Below are positions 1 to 7,483 of a DNA stretch of 64,000 nt, one piece after another. The position numbers were made by a program, and so were the translations under genes. The notes beneath the pieces are model-generated. The model was not told the DNA's origin. It saw only the letters and a program-made list of their open reading frames with translations, and made no database searches. The first letter of the stretch is position 1; every line of letters begins with the position of its first letter. The DNA lies in NCBI RefSeq assembly GCF_014204865.1, contig NZ_JACHMG010000001.1, positions 7,528,501 through 7,592,500 of the forward strand, read 5' to 3'. This DNA is from Amycolatopsis jiangsuensis (lineage in GTDB: Bacteria > Actinomycetota > Actinomycetes > Mycobacteriales > Pseudonocardiaceae).

Positions 1-66
1 GTCGAGCCGGTCCAGCGCGGTGGCGCGGGCGGCCGGATCGGGCGCGGGGACGGGGAAACTCGGCAC
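1..66 (-). CDS. cobT: Nicotinate-nucleotide:dimethylbenzimidazole phosphoribosyltransferase, N-terminal fragment
   Basis: Only the first 22 codons lie in the window. The GTG at 64-66 is preceded, on the minus strand, by a GAGGAGAA ribosome site. The peptide begins with V-P-S-F-P-V-P-A-P-D-P and runs through an Ala/Arg-rich stretch to L-D-R-L-D, which resembles the opening of actinobacterial CobT. It starts 10 bases after the cobU stop on the same strand, so the two are probably one transcript. CobT would activate dimethylbenzimidazole for the lower ligand of B12. The call rests on the position after cobU and a short N-terminus, so it is tentative. Confidence 0.5.
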   Translation of the reverse strand, partial: MPSFPVPAPDPAARATALDRLD

Positions 67-76
67 GGCGTTCTCC

Positions 77-682
77 TCACGGAAGATCGAGCACCCGCCC
101 GGCCACGATCAGCGAAACCCGGTCGCAGTCGGCGGACACCCGGTTGTTCAGTGCGCCCAGCACATCACGGAACAGCCGCCCGGACACCGTCGCGGGCACC
201 ACACCGCTGCCCACCTCGTTGCTCACCGCCACGATCGGAACGCGGGCCTCGTGCCACGCGGCGAGGAAATCCTCCAGCCGCTCGTCGAGCCGCTGCTCCC
301 AGCCCGCTCGTCCGGCCCACGCGCCGACCTCGTCGAGCACCCGGGACAACCAGGTGCCGAGGCAGTCGATCAGCAGCGGACTGGTCGCGGTGCGCAGCAC
401 CCCGGCCAGGTCGGTGGTCTCCACCGTGGTCCAGTGGTGTGGCCGGCGGGCCCGGTGCGCCGCGACGCGGGCGGCCCACTCCGGGTCGTCGCCGGACGGG
501 GGCAGGCCGGGAGCGACGTAGACGAGATGCGGGTGGTGCGCGACGAGCCGCTCGGCGTGCCTCGACTTGCCCGAACGGACCCCGCCCAGTACCAGCACCT
601 TCCGATCGTCGCGACCGTAGCGGCGAAGTACCCGCGCCAGGATTTCGAGAGACCTGGCGAGCCGGTGCGTCAGCTTGGTCAT
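77..682 (-). CDS. cobU: Adenosylcobinamide kinase / adenosylcobinamide-phosphate guanylyltransferase
   Basis: 201 residues from the ATG at 680-682. The P-loop GGVRSGKS lies at residues 33-40, and the later segments LLIDCLGTWLSRVL and AVSNEVGSGVVP are characteristic of CobU/CobP. The enzyme phosphorylates adenosylcobinamide and then transfers GMP to it, giving the activated upper half of the cobalamin nucleotide loop in the cytoplasm. About 25 extra residues precede the P-loop compared with short bacterial CobU proteins, so an internal start cannot be excluded. It is divergent from cobD across a gap of about 36 bases and runs into cobT. I see no cobalamin riboswitch upstream. Confidence 0.9.
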   Translation of the reverse strand: MTKLTHRLARSLEILARVLRRYGRDDRKVLVLGGVRSGKSRHAERLVAHHPHLVYVAPGLPPSGDDPEWAARVAAHRARRPHHWTTVETTDLAGVLRTATSPLLIDCLGTWLSRVLDEVGAWAGRAGWEQRLDERLEDFLAAWHEARVPIVAVSNEVGSGVVPATVSGRLFRDVLGALNNRVSADCDRVSLIVAGRVLDLP

Positions 683-718
683 ACCCGGCATTCTCTCCCG
701 CGCGCTACGGTGCGCCAC

Positions 719-1657
719 GTGCCACTCCGACAAGCCGCCACGGCAGCCGGCCTGATCACCGGATATGTCGCCGACGCCTGGTTCGGCGACCCCCGCCGCG
801 GCCATCCGGTCGCCGGCTTCGGCACCGTCGCGGGCGCGCTGGAACGACGCTGGTGGGCCGACTCGAAAACCCGGGGGGCGGGCTACGCCGTGACGTGCGC
901 GGGCACGGTCGCCGGGCTCGGGCTGGCGGCGCAGGCGGCGACCCGGCGACGGCCGTCCGCCCGGTTCGCGCTCGTCGCGGTGGCGACCTGGGCGGTACTC
1001 GGCGGCAGCGGGCTGGCCGCCGAGGGACGGGAAATGGCGCGATTGCTCGAATCCGGCGACCTCCCCGCCGCGCGGCGGCGGCTCGGTCACCTCTGCGCCC
1101 GCGACGCGACCGGACTCGACGCGGCCGCGCTGAGCCGCGCGGCCACCGAATCGATCGCGGAGAACACGTCCGACGCCGTGGTGGCACCGTTGCTGTGGGG
1201 TGCGGTCGCCGGAATCCCCGGCCTGCTCGGCTATCGCGCGGTCAACACGCTCGACGCGATGGTCGGCTACCGTTCGCCGCGGCACCGGAACTTCGGCTGG
1301 TTCGCCGCCCGTGCCGACGACGTCGTGAACCTCGTGCCTGCCCGGGCCGGAGCGCTGCTGACCACGCTGTGCGCACCGCTGGCCGGCGGCCGGACGAGGA
1401 GCGCGTGGCGCGTCTGGCGGCGGGACGGCTCGGCACACCCGAGCCCGAACGCCGGACAGGTCGAAGCGGCGTTCGCCGGGGCATTGGACCTCCGGCTCGG
1501 CGGCACGAACACCTACCACGGCGCCGAGGAGCGCCGCGGCACGCTGGGCGACGGGAGACCACCGGTACCGGCGGACCTACGACGCGCGGTGCGGCTGTCC
1601 CGGATGGCGGGAGCAGCCGCACTCGCCGTGGCCGCGCTCGGGGCGGTGCTGCGGTGA
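719..1657 (+). CDS. cobD: Adenosylcobinamide-phosphate synthase (CobD/CbiB)
   Basis: 312 residues from the GTG at 719; another in-frame GTG at 710 is possible and neither has a clear ribosome site. The protein is a hydrophobic membrane protein with the CbiB hallmarks GYVADAWFGDP near the N-terminus, ESIAENTSDAVVAPLLWG in the middle, AVNTLDAMVGY, and NAGQVEAAFAGAL followed by LGGTNTY. It attaches the aminopropanol arm to adenosylcobyric acid. The stop codon overlaps the cobQ start (GTGA), so the two are translationally coupled. It is divergently oriented to cobU-cobT, making a compact B12 late-assembly cluster. Confidence 0.93.
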   Translation: MPLRQAATAAGLITGYVADAWFGDPRRGHPVAGFGTVAGALERRWWADSKTRGAGYAVTCAGTVAGLGLAAQAATRRRPSARFALVAVATWAVLGGSGLAAEGREMARLLESGDLPAARRRLGHLCARDATGLDAAALSRAATESIAENTSDAVVAPLLWGAVAGIPGLLGYRAVNTLDAMVGYRSPRHRNFGWFAARADDVVNLVPARAGALLTTLCAPLAGGRTRSAWRVWRRDGSAHPSPNAGQVEAAFAGALDLRLGGTNTYHGAEERRGTLGDGRPPVPADLRRAVRLSRMAGAAALAVAALGAVLR

Positions 1658-3135
1658 GCGGGCTGCTGGTCGCCGGCACGACGTCGGACGCGGGCAAGAG
1701 CCTGGTCACCGCGGGCATCTGCCGGTGGCTGGCGCGACGCGGGCTGCGGGTGGCGCCGTTCAAGGCGCAAAACATGTCCAACAACTCCATGGTGTGCGCG
1801 GACGGGGCGGAGATCGGCCGCGCGCAGTGGCTGCAGGCGCGGGGCGCGGGTGTGGAACCGGAGGCCGCGATGAACCCGGTGCTGCTGAAACCGGGGAGTG
1901 ACCGGCGCAGTCACGTGGTGGCGCTCGGCAAGCCGTTCGGCACGCTGGAGGCGGGGGAGTACGCCACCGGGCGGGCCGGGCTCGCCGAGATCGCCTTCCG
2001 GGCGTTCGCCGGACTGCGCGAGCGGTTCGACGTCGTGGTCTGCGAGGGCGCAGGCAGCCCGGCGGAGATCAACCTGCGCCGCGGGGACTACGTGAACCTC
2101 GGTCTCGCGCGGCGGTTTTCCCTGCCCGTGCTGGTGGTCGGCGATATCGACCGGGGTGGGGTGCTGGCCGCGATGTTCGGCACGCTCGCGCTGCTCTCGG
2201 CGCAGGACCAGGCGCTCGTCGCGGGCTGGGTGGTGAACAAGTTCCGCGGGGACGTCGGGCTGCTGCGGCCGGGGCTGGACAGCCTGGAGCAGGTCACCGG
2301 ACGTCCCGTGCTGGGGGTGCTGCCGTGGCTGGATAGGGTGTGGATCGACTCCGAGGACGCGCTGGCCGCGGCCGGCTGGCGCGGCGAGGCCGGCGCCGGT
2401 GGTGGGCTGCGGGTGGCCGTGGTCCGCTTCCCCCGCGCGTCGAACGCCACGGACGTCGACGCCCTCGCCGCGGAACCCGGCGTCACGGTCGGCCTGACCG
2501 CCGATCCGGACACCGTCGCCGCGGCGGATCTGGTCGTGCTGCCCGGTTCACGGGCCACAGTGGACGATCTGCGCTGGTTGCGTAGCCGCGGCCTGGCCGG
2601 CGCCATCACCGCGCGAGCCGAGGCCGGCCGCCCGGTCCTGGGCATCTGCGGTGGTTACCAGATGCTCGCGGAGTCCATTGAGGACCAAGTCGAATCGGAC
2701 GCGGGCGTCGTGGCGGGCTTGGGTTTGCTGCCCACGCGGGTGCGTTTCGAGAAGGAAAAGATCCTGGGACGGCCGTCCGGAAGCTGGCGGGGACACCCGG
2801 TGCACGCTTACGAGATCCACCACGGCGTCGCGGGCCCGGCCGAGGAGGAGTCCTTCCTGGACGGTTACCGTTCCGGCGCGGTCTGGGGCACGACCTGGCA
2901 CGGCGCACTGGAGAACGACGGCTTCCGCCGGGCCTGGCTGACCGAGGTGGCCGCACAGGCGGGTGTCGCGTGGTCCCCGGCGCCCGGCGCGCCCGGGTTC
3001 GCGGCGCTGCGGGAAGACATGCTGGAGCGCTTGGCCGACGCGGTGGAGTCCAGTCTGGACACAGCGCGGCTGCTGGACTTGGTGACCACCGGCGCGCCCG
3101 CGGCGCTGCCGTTCGTACCGCCGGGCGCGCCCTGA
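1654..3135 (+). CDS. cobQ: Cobyric acid synthase (glutamine-hydrolysing)
   Basis: 493 residues, the usual CobQ length. The N-terminal synthetase domain opens LLVAGTTSDAGKS (P-loop-like, residues about 4-16) and continues FKAQNMSNNSMV, a CobQ signature. The C-terminal class I glutamine amidotransferase domain has the nucleophile Cys332 in VLGICGGYQML and the His of HAYEIHHG. It amidates four side chains of adenosylcobyrinic acid a,c-diamide with glutamine and ATP. The GTG start overlaps the cobD stop by four bases. It converges closely on the response regulator gene, whose stop lies five bases beyond. Confidence 0.95.
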   Translation: MSGLLVAGTTSDAGKSLVTAGICRWLARRGLRVAPFKAQNMSNNSMVCADGAEIGRAQWLQARGAGVEPEAAMNPVLLKPGSDRRSHVVALGKPFGTLEAGEYATGRAGLAEIAFRAFAGLRERFDVVVCEGAGSPAEINLRRGDYVNLGLARRFSLPVLVVGDIDRGGVLAAMFGTLALLSAQDQALVAGWVVNKFRGDVGLLRPGLDSLEQVTGRPVLGVLPWLDRVWIDSEDALAAAGWRGEAGAGGGLRVAVVRFPRASNATDVDALAAEPGVTVGLTADPDTVAAADLVVLPGSRATVDDLRWLRSRGLAGAITARAEAGRPVLGICGGYQMLAESIEDQVESDAGVVAGLGLLPTRVRFEKEKILGRPSGSWRGHPVHAYEIHHGVAGPAEEESFLDGYRSGAVWGTTWHGALENDGFRRAWLTEVAAQAGVAWSPAPGAPGFAALREDMLERLADAVESSLDTARLLDLVTTGAPAALPFVPPGAP

Positions 3136-3139
3136 CGCG

Positions 3140-3781
3140 TCAGGCCAGTCCGGCGTCGTGCACGAGGATCGCGACCTGGGTGCGGTTCGCCGCCTCGGTC
3201 TTCGCCATCACCCGTCCCAAGTGGACCTTCACGGTCGCCTCGCTCAGCTCCAGCGAGCGGGCGATCTCCGCGTTGCTCGAGCCCTGGCCGACCGCGACGG
3301 CCACCTCGCGCTCCCGGGGCGTGAGCGGGTCGAGGCGGGCGCGGGCGGAAGCGGAGGTCGTTCCCGCGGCGAACTCGGTGAGCAGCCGGCGGGTGATCGA
3401 GGGGGACAGCATCGCCTCGCCCGAACCGACCACGTGCACGGCCTTGACCAGCTCACGCGGCGGGGTGTCCTTGAGCAGGAACCCGGTCGCGCCGTGGCGC
3501 AGCGCGGTGTGCACGTACTCGTCGAGGTCGAAGGTGGTCAGCACGACCACCACGGGCGGATCGGGCTCGGCGGTCACCAGGCGGGTCACCTCCAGGCCGT
3601 CGACGCCGGGCATCTGAATGTCGGTGAGCACGACGTCCGGACGGTGCCCGCGGACCAGCTCCAGCACCCCGGTGCCGTCGCCGGCCTCGGCGACCACCTC
3701 GAGGTCCGGGTCCGACTCCAGGATCAGCCGGATCCCGCTGCGCACCAGCACCTCGTCGTCGATCAGCAGAACCTTCAGCAC
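3140..3781 (-). CDS. NarL/LuxR-family response regulator
   Basis: 213 residues. The receiver domain carries the acidic pair near residues 8-9, the phospho-acceptor Asp54 in LTDIQMPG and the Lys of FLLKDTPP. A LuxR-type helix-turn-helix near the C-terminus begins LTPREREVAVAVGQG and includes NAEIARSLELSEATVKVHLGR in two overlapping parts. It pairs with the histidine kinase upstream, whose last codons overlap this start by seven bases, so kinase and regulator are translated together. The class usually controls a small local regulon such as a transporter, but no obvious target lies next to this pair. Confidence 0.92.
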   Translation of the reverse strand: MLKVLLIDDEVLVRSGIRLILESDPDLEVVAEAGDGTGVLELVRGHRPDVVLTDIQMPGVDGLEVTRLVTAEPDPPVVVVLTTFDLDEYVHTALRHGATGFLLKDTPPRELVKAVHVVGSGEAMLSPSITRRLLTEFAAGTTSASARARLDPLTPREREVAVAVGQGSSNAEIARSLELSEATVKVHLGRVMAKTEAANRTQVAILVHDAGLA

Positions 3782-4872
3782 TGCGTGTCCCCTCCCGGCG
3801 GGAAAACCGCCCGCACCCGGTAGTTCCCGGCGCCGTCCGGGCCCGCGCGCAGGGAACCGCCTGCCAGCGTGACCCGCTCCCGCATGCCGATCACGCCGTA
3901 GCCGGCGCCCGGCAGCCCGGACGAGCCGGCCAGCGGGTTCGCGACCTCGACCACCAGGCCCTCGCCGGCACTGCCGAGCCGCACGTCGATCGGGGTGCCG
4001 GGGGCGTGCTTGGCGGCGTTGGTGAGCGCTTCCTGCACGATCCGGTAGGCCGCCCGGCCCACCGGATCCGGCACCTGCGGCAACGGATCGGGCAGCTCGG
4101 CCCGCACCCGCGAGCCGGCCGCGGAAAGGTCCTCGGTGAGCTGCCGGACGCCGGACAGGGCCGGGGCAGGCAGCGCACGCGGTTCGGTTCCCTCCTCGCG
4201 CAGCACCTGAAGGATGTCGCGGAGTTCGTTCAGCGCGGCGGAACTGGACTCGCGGATCACCTCGGCCAGCTGCCCGGTCGCCTCGTCCGGCGCGCGTACC
4301 GACAGCGCCCCTGCCTGCAGCGCGACGATGCTGACCCGGTGCGCGACCACGTCGTGCATCTCCCGGGCGATCCGCCGCCGTTCCGCGGTCACCGCACGTT
4401 CGGCGAGCAGATCACGCTCCCGCTCGGCCTGGTCCGCGCGGTCCCGCAGCGCGTCGAGCAGCACCGCACGCTGGTACATCCACAGTCCGGCGAGCACGGG
4501 CACGATCACCGTCAGCACGACCCAGACGCCGATGACCATCCAGCCCTCGGCGTCGTCCGGCCGCACGAAGCCGAGCAGCACGGCAAGCAGCGCGACGACC
4601 GAAACCCAGGTCGGCCACTTCGGCCCCCGCTGGGCGGCGACCGTGTAGATCGTGAAGAACGGGGCGAACAACGTCAGGGGGGTGAAGAGAGTGGCCGTCG
4701 TCGTGGCCAGCGAGGCGATCAGTGGGAACCGGCGGCGCAGCAGCAGCGACACGACCACGACGCCGACCGCGACCGGCCAGAGCGGTGGATGCCGGATGCC
4801 CTCGACACCCGAGTACACCAGGAGCCCGCCCACCGCGAGCGCGAGGCTCACGTCGATCAGGTGGTTCCGCAC
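3775..4872 (-). CDS. DesK/NarX-like sensor histidine kinase
   Basis: 365 residues from a GTG. The first 135 residues hold about four or five hydrophobic segments and no large extracellular loop. A short coiled linker leads to the HisKA_3 dimerisation motif RRRIAREMHDVVAHRV with the phospho-accepting His173. The C-terminal ATPase domain shows the N-box EALTNAAKHA and the glycine-rich GYGVIGMRERV. It should autophosphorylate and pass phosphate to the regulator encoded immediately downstream. The compact membrane domain suggests sensing within or at the membrane, as in DesK and LiaS types; the signal is unknown. Confidence 0.92.
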   Translation of the reverse strand: MRNHLIDVSLALAVGGLLVYSGVEGIRHPPLWPVAVGVVVVSLLLRRRFPLIASLATTTATLFTPLTLFAPFFTIYTVAAQRGPKWPTWVSVVALLAVLLGFVRPDDAEGWMVIGVWVVLTVIVPVLAGLWMYQRAVLLDALRDRADQAERERDLLAERAVTAERRRIAREMHDVVAHRVSIVALQAGALSVRAPDEATGQLAEVIRESSSAALNELRDILQVLREEGTEPRALPAPALSGVRQLTEDLSAAGSRVRAELPDPLPQVPDPVGRAAYRIVQEALTNAAKHAPGTPIDVRLGSAGEGLVVEVANPLAGSSGLPGAGYGVIGMRERVTLAGGSLRAGPDGAGNYRVRAVFPPGGDTQC

Positions 4873-4937
4873 CCGCTCACCGTAAGCCCTCCCGAAGACC
4901 GTACGCGGGCGCCCCGGCAGGTGGAAGAATCGCGGTC

Positions 4938-5846
4938 ATGGCTGAACTGGTGGCGGCACTCGACGTCGGCGGCACGACCGTGAAGGCGGCGTTGCTCGAC
5001 GGGGATCTGACCGTGCTGGCGACCCGGCGCGAACGCACCGCACGCAGCGCGGACGGCACCGCGCTGGCCGAGCAGGTGGCCTCGGTGGTCACCGCGCTCG
5101 CCGCGGACGCGGGCACCGCCGTACCGGACGCGGTCGGCGTCGTGGTGCCAGGAATCGTCGACGAGCAGGCGCGGGTGGCCCGGTTCTCGGCCAACCTCGA
5201 CTGGCGGGACGTCCCGTTCGGCGACCTGCTGGAACGCCGGCTGGAGCGGCCGGTGGCCTTCGGACACGACGTGCGCGCCGGCGGGCTGGCCGAGTTCCGG
5301 GTCGGTGCCGGCCAGGGCACCCGGGACGCGGCGTTCGTGGCGGTCGGCACCGGCATCGCGGCGGCGCTGCAGCTCGACGGCAGGATCTACCGGGCGCACG
5401 GGCTGGCGGGCGAGATCGGGCACATCGACGTGGGACATCCCGGCCGCTGTGGCTGCGGCGCCACCGGCTGCCTGGAGGCGATCGCATCGGCGTCGGCGAT
5501 CGCCCGCCGTTTCACCGAACGCACCGGCCGCCCGGCCGACGGCGCACAACCGGTGGTCGACGCTGCCCGCCGGGGCGACGAAGCCGCGCAAGCCGTCGTG
5601 TCCGAAGCACTCGACGCGCTCGCGCACGGCCTGCGCACCCTGCTGACTCTGGTGGCGCCGGAGGTGATCGTGCTGGGCGGTGGATTGTTCACCGCGACCG
5701 AGTACGTCCTCGACCCGGTCCGCGACTGGCTCGCCGCAGGGCTGACGTTCCAGCGGATGCCGGAACTGCGAACCGCGAAGCTGGGAGACGAAGCCGGCCG
5801 CCTGGGCGCCGCCCTGCTGGCACTGGACACGCTGCGTGCCTCGTGA
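4938..5846 (+). CDS. ROK-family sugar kinase (glucokinase-like)
   Basis: 302 residues from the ATG at 4938. The N-terminal phosphate loop ALDVGGTTVKAAL, the ROK catalytic segment GLAGEIGHIDVG and the zinc motif CGCGATGCLE (about residues 171-180) are present, together with a C-terminal VLGGGLF adenosine motif. There is no N-terminal DNA-binding domain, so this is a kinase and not a ROK repressor. It probably phosphorylates glucose or another hexose in the cytoplasm. It is divergent from the histidine kinase and followed by two hairpins that separate it from gltD, so it appears to be a single-gene unit. The exact sugar cannot be told from sequence. Confidence 0.88.
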   Translation: MAELVAALDVGGTTVKAALLDGDLTVLATRRERTARSADGTALAEQVASVVTALAADAGTAVPDAVGVVVPGIVDEQARVARFSANLDWRDVPFGDLLERRLERPVAFGHDVRAGGLAEFRVGAGQGTRDAAFVAVGTGIAAALQLDGRIYRAHGLAGEIGHIDVGHPGRCGCGATGCLEAIASASAIARRFTERTGRPADGAQPVVDAARRGDEAAQAVVSEALDALAHGLRTLLTLVAPEVIVLGGGLFTATEYVLDPVRDWLAAGLTFQRMPELRTAKLGDEAGRLGAALLALDTLRAS

Positions 5847-5865
5847 GCGGCTAGGCACGCAAAGA

Positions 5866-5897
5866 GGGCGGATGCGACGACGCTGTCGCATCCGCCC
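5866..5897. terminator. Perfect 13-bp hairpin between convergent ROK kinase and gltD
   Basis: Arms at 5866-5878 and 5885-5897 are perfectly complementary over 13 bases with a 6-base loop. The hairpin lies 20 bases after the kinase stop and before the gltD stop on the other strand. It lacks a long U tract, as is common in actinobacterial terminators, and probably works in both directions. Confidence 0.8.
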
Positions 5898-5907
5898 GTT
5901 CCGCGGA

Positions 5908-5935
5908 GTGGCTGCGGCAACGCTGGCGCAGCCAC
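5908..5935. terminator. Second hairpin (9-bp stem) of the same terminator region
   Basis: Arms 5908-5916 and 5927-5935 (GTGGCTGCG and its complement) enclose a 10-base loop. It lies directly after the stronger hairpin and eight bases before the gltD stop codon. It probably serves transcripts arriving from gltD. Confidence 0.65.
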
Positions 5936-5942
5936 CCCGAGC

Positions 5943-7394
5943 TCAAGAGATCGGCCGGTCCGTCGGCGCGATCGGGGCCGGGAGCACACCCCGGCCGGTC
6001 AGGTGGGCGTCCACTCCGGCCGCGCACGAGCGGCCTTCGGCGATCGCCCACACGATCAGGGACTGGCCGCGGCCCATGTCGCCGGCCACGAACACGTTGT
6101 CCACGCTGGTGCGGAAATCCTGGTCCCGGGCGACGTTGCCGCGCTGGTCCAGCTCCACGTCCAGCTCGGTGAGCAGGCCGTCGCGCTGCGGGCCGACGAA
6201 GCCCATCGCGAGCAGGACCAGCTGGGCGGGCAGCTCCCGTTCGGTGCCTTCGACCGGAACGAACTTCCCGTCCTCGTTGCGCACCTCGACCAGGGCCAGC
6301 GCGCGCACCCGTCCGTTCTCGTCGCCCCGGAACTCCTGCGTGTTCACCGAGTACAGCCGTTCGCCGCCTTCCTCGTGCGCCGAGGAGACCCGGTAGATCA
6401 TCGGGTAGGTCGGCCACGGATGGGCCGCCGAACGCGACTCCGGCGGACGCGGCATGATCTCCAGCTGCGTCACCGACTTCGCGCCCTGACGGTGTGCCGT
6501 GCCGACACAGTCCGCGCCGGTGTCGCCGCCGCCGATCACGACGACGTCGAGCCCGGCCGCGGAGTACGGCGACTCGTCCAGCTCACCGGCCGCGACGCGG
6601 TTGGCCGGTGGCAGGAACTCCATCGCCTGGTGGACGCCGTCCAGCTCACGGCCGTCGATCGGCAGATCCCGCCACGCGGTCGCGCCACCGGCCAGCACCA
6701 CCGCGTCGTGGCTCTCGCGCAACTCGTCCACGGTCACGTCCACGCCGACGTTCACCGACGTGCGGAACTCGGTGCCCTCCGCGCGCATCTGGTCGAGCCG
6801 GCGGTCCAGCCGCGACTTCTCCATCTTGAACTCGGGAATGCCGTACCGCAGCAGCCCGCCGATCTTGTCCGCCCGCTCGTACACCACGACACTGTGCCCG
6901 GCGCGGGTCAGCTGCTGCGCCGCGGCCAGCCCGGACGGACCGGAGCCGACCACGGCCACCTTCTTGCCCGTCATCGCGACCGGCACCTGCGGCTGCACCC
7001 AGCCCTCGGCGAACGCACGGTCGATGATCGAGATCTCGACCCGCTTGATGGTGACCGGATCGTCGTTGATGCCGAGCACGCACGCGGTCTCGCACGGCGC
7101 CGGGCAGAGCGTGCCGGTGAACTCCGGGAAGTTGTTGGTCGCGTGCAACCGATCGCTCGCGTCGCGCCAATCCTCCCGCCACACCAGGGTGTTCCACTCC
7201 GGGATCAGATTCCCGAGCGGACAGCCCTGGTGACAGAACGGGATACCGCAGTCCATGCACCGGCCGGCCTGCTTCTCCAGCCGCGTGGTGGCGAAGTCCT
7301 CGTAGACCTCCCGCCAGTCCATCAGCCGCAGATCCACCGGACGGCGCTTCGGCTCCTCGCGAGTGGTGGTCAGAAAGCCCTTGGGGTCAGCCAT
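5943..7394 (-). CDS. gltD: Glutamate synthase small subunit
   Basis: 483 residues from the ATG at 7392-7394, preceded by a GGAGG ribosome site; a longer reading from 7442 adds 16 residues unlike any GltD and is rejected. The N-terminus holds the cysteine clusters CMDCGIPFCHQGCPLG and CPAPCETACVLG that bind 4Fe-4S centres. The FAD site is VAVVGSGPSGLAAAQQL and the NADPH site VVIGGGDTGADC. The subunit takes electrons from NADPH and passes them to GltB for reductive glutamate formation from 2-oxoglutarate and glutamine. It follows gltB after an odd 68-base spacer that carries a duplicated junction. Confidence 0.96.
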   Translation of the reverse strand: MADPKGFLTTTREEPKRRPVDLRLMDWREVYEDFATTRLEKQAGRCMDCGIPFCHQGCPLGNLIPEWNTLVWREDWRDASDRLHATNNFPEFTGTLCPAPCETACVLGINDDPVTIKRVEISIIDRAFAEGWVQPQVPVAMTGKKVAVVGSGPSGLAAAQQLTRAGHSVVVYERADKIGGLLRYGIPEFKMEKSRLDRRLDQMRAEGTEFRTSVNVGVDVTVDELRESHDAVVLAGGATAWRDLPIDGRELDGVHQAMEFLPPANRVAAGELDESPYSAAGLDVVVIGGGDTGADCVGTAHRQGAKSVTQLEIMPRPPESRSAAHPWPTYPMIYRVSSAHEEGGERLYSVNTQEFRGDENGRVRALALVEVRNEDGKFVPVEGTERELPAQLVLLAMGFVGPQRDGLLTELDVELDQRGNVARDQDFRTSVDNVFVAGDMGRGQSLIVWAIAEGRSCAAGVDAHLTGRGVLPAPIAPTDRPIS

Positions 7395-7483
7395 GAGCGG
7401 CCTCCATATCCTGCGGGGTACCCGCACCCAGTCGGCGCTCATAGCCGGCGGCTTCGCGATTATCAGCCATGAGCGGCCTCCAT
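7387..7483. repeat. 21-bp exact direct repeat bracketing the gltB-gltD spacer
   Basis: The same 21 bases occur at 7387-7407 and 7463-7483, separated by 55 bases. On the coding strand one copy is the end of gltB (M-E-A-A-H-G-stop) and the other is the ribosome site plus first codons of gltD (ATGGCTGA). The ancestral genes therefore probably overlapped by eight bases in ATGGCTGA, and the junction was later duplicated around new spacer DNA. Confidence 0.85.

Noticed and set aside
661..760. Cobalamin riboswitch for the cob genes
   Set aside because: The divergent gap between cobU and cobD is about 36 bases, too short, and no B12-box is seen.
5943..7442. Longer GltD start at 7442
   Set aside because: The extra 16 residues are unlike any GltD, and the ATG at 7394 has a good ribosome site that is also the duplicated junction copy.
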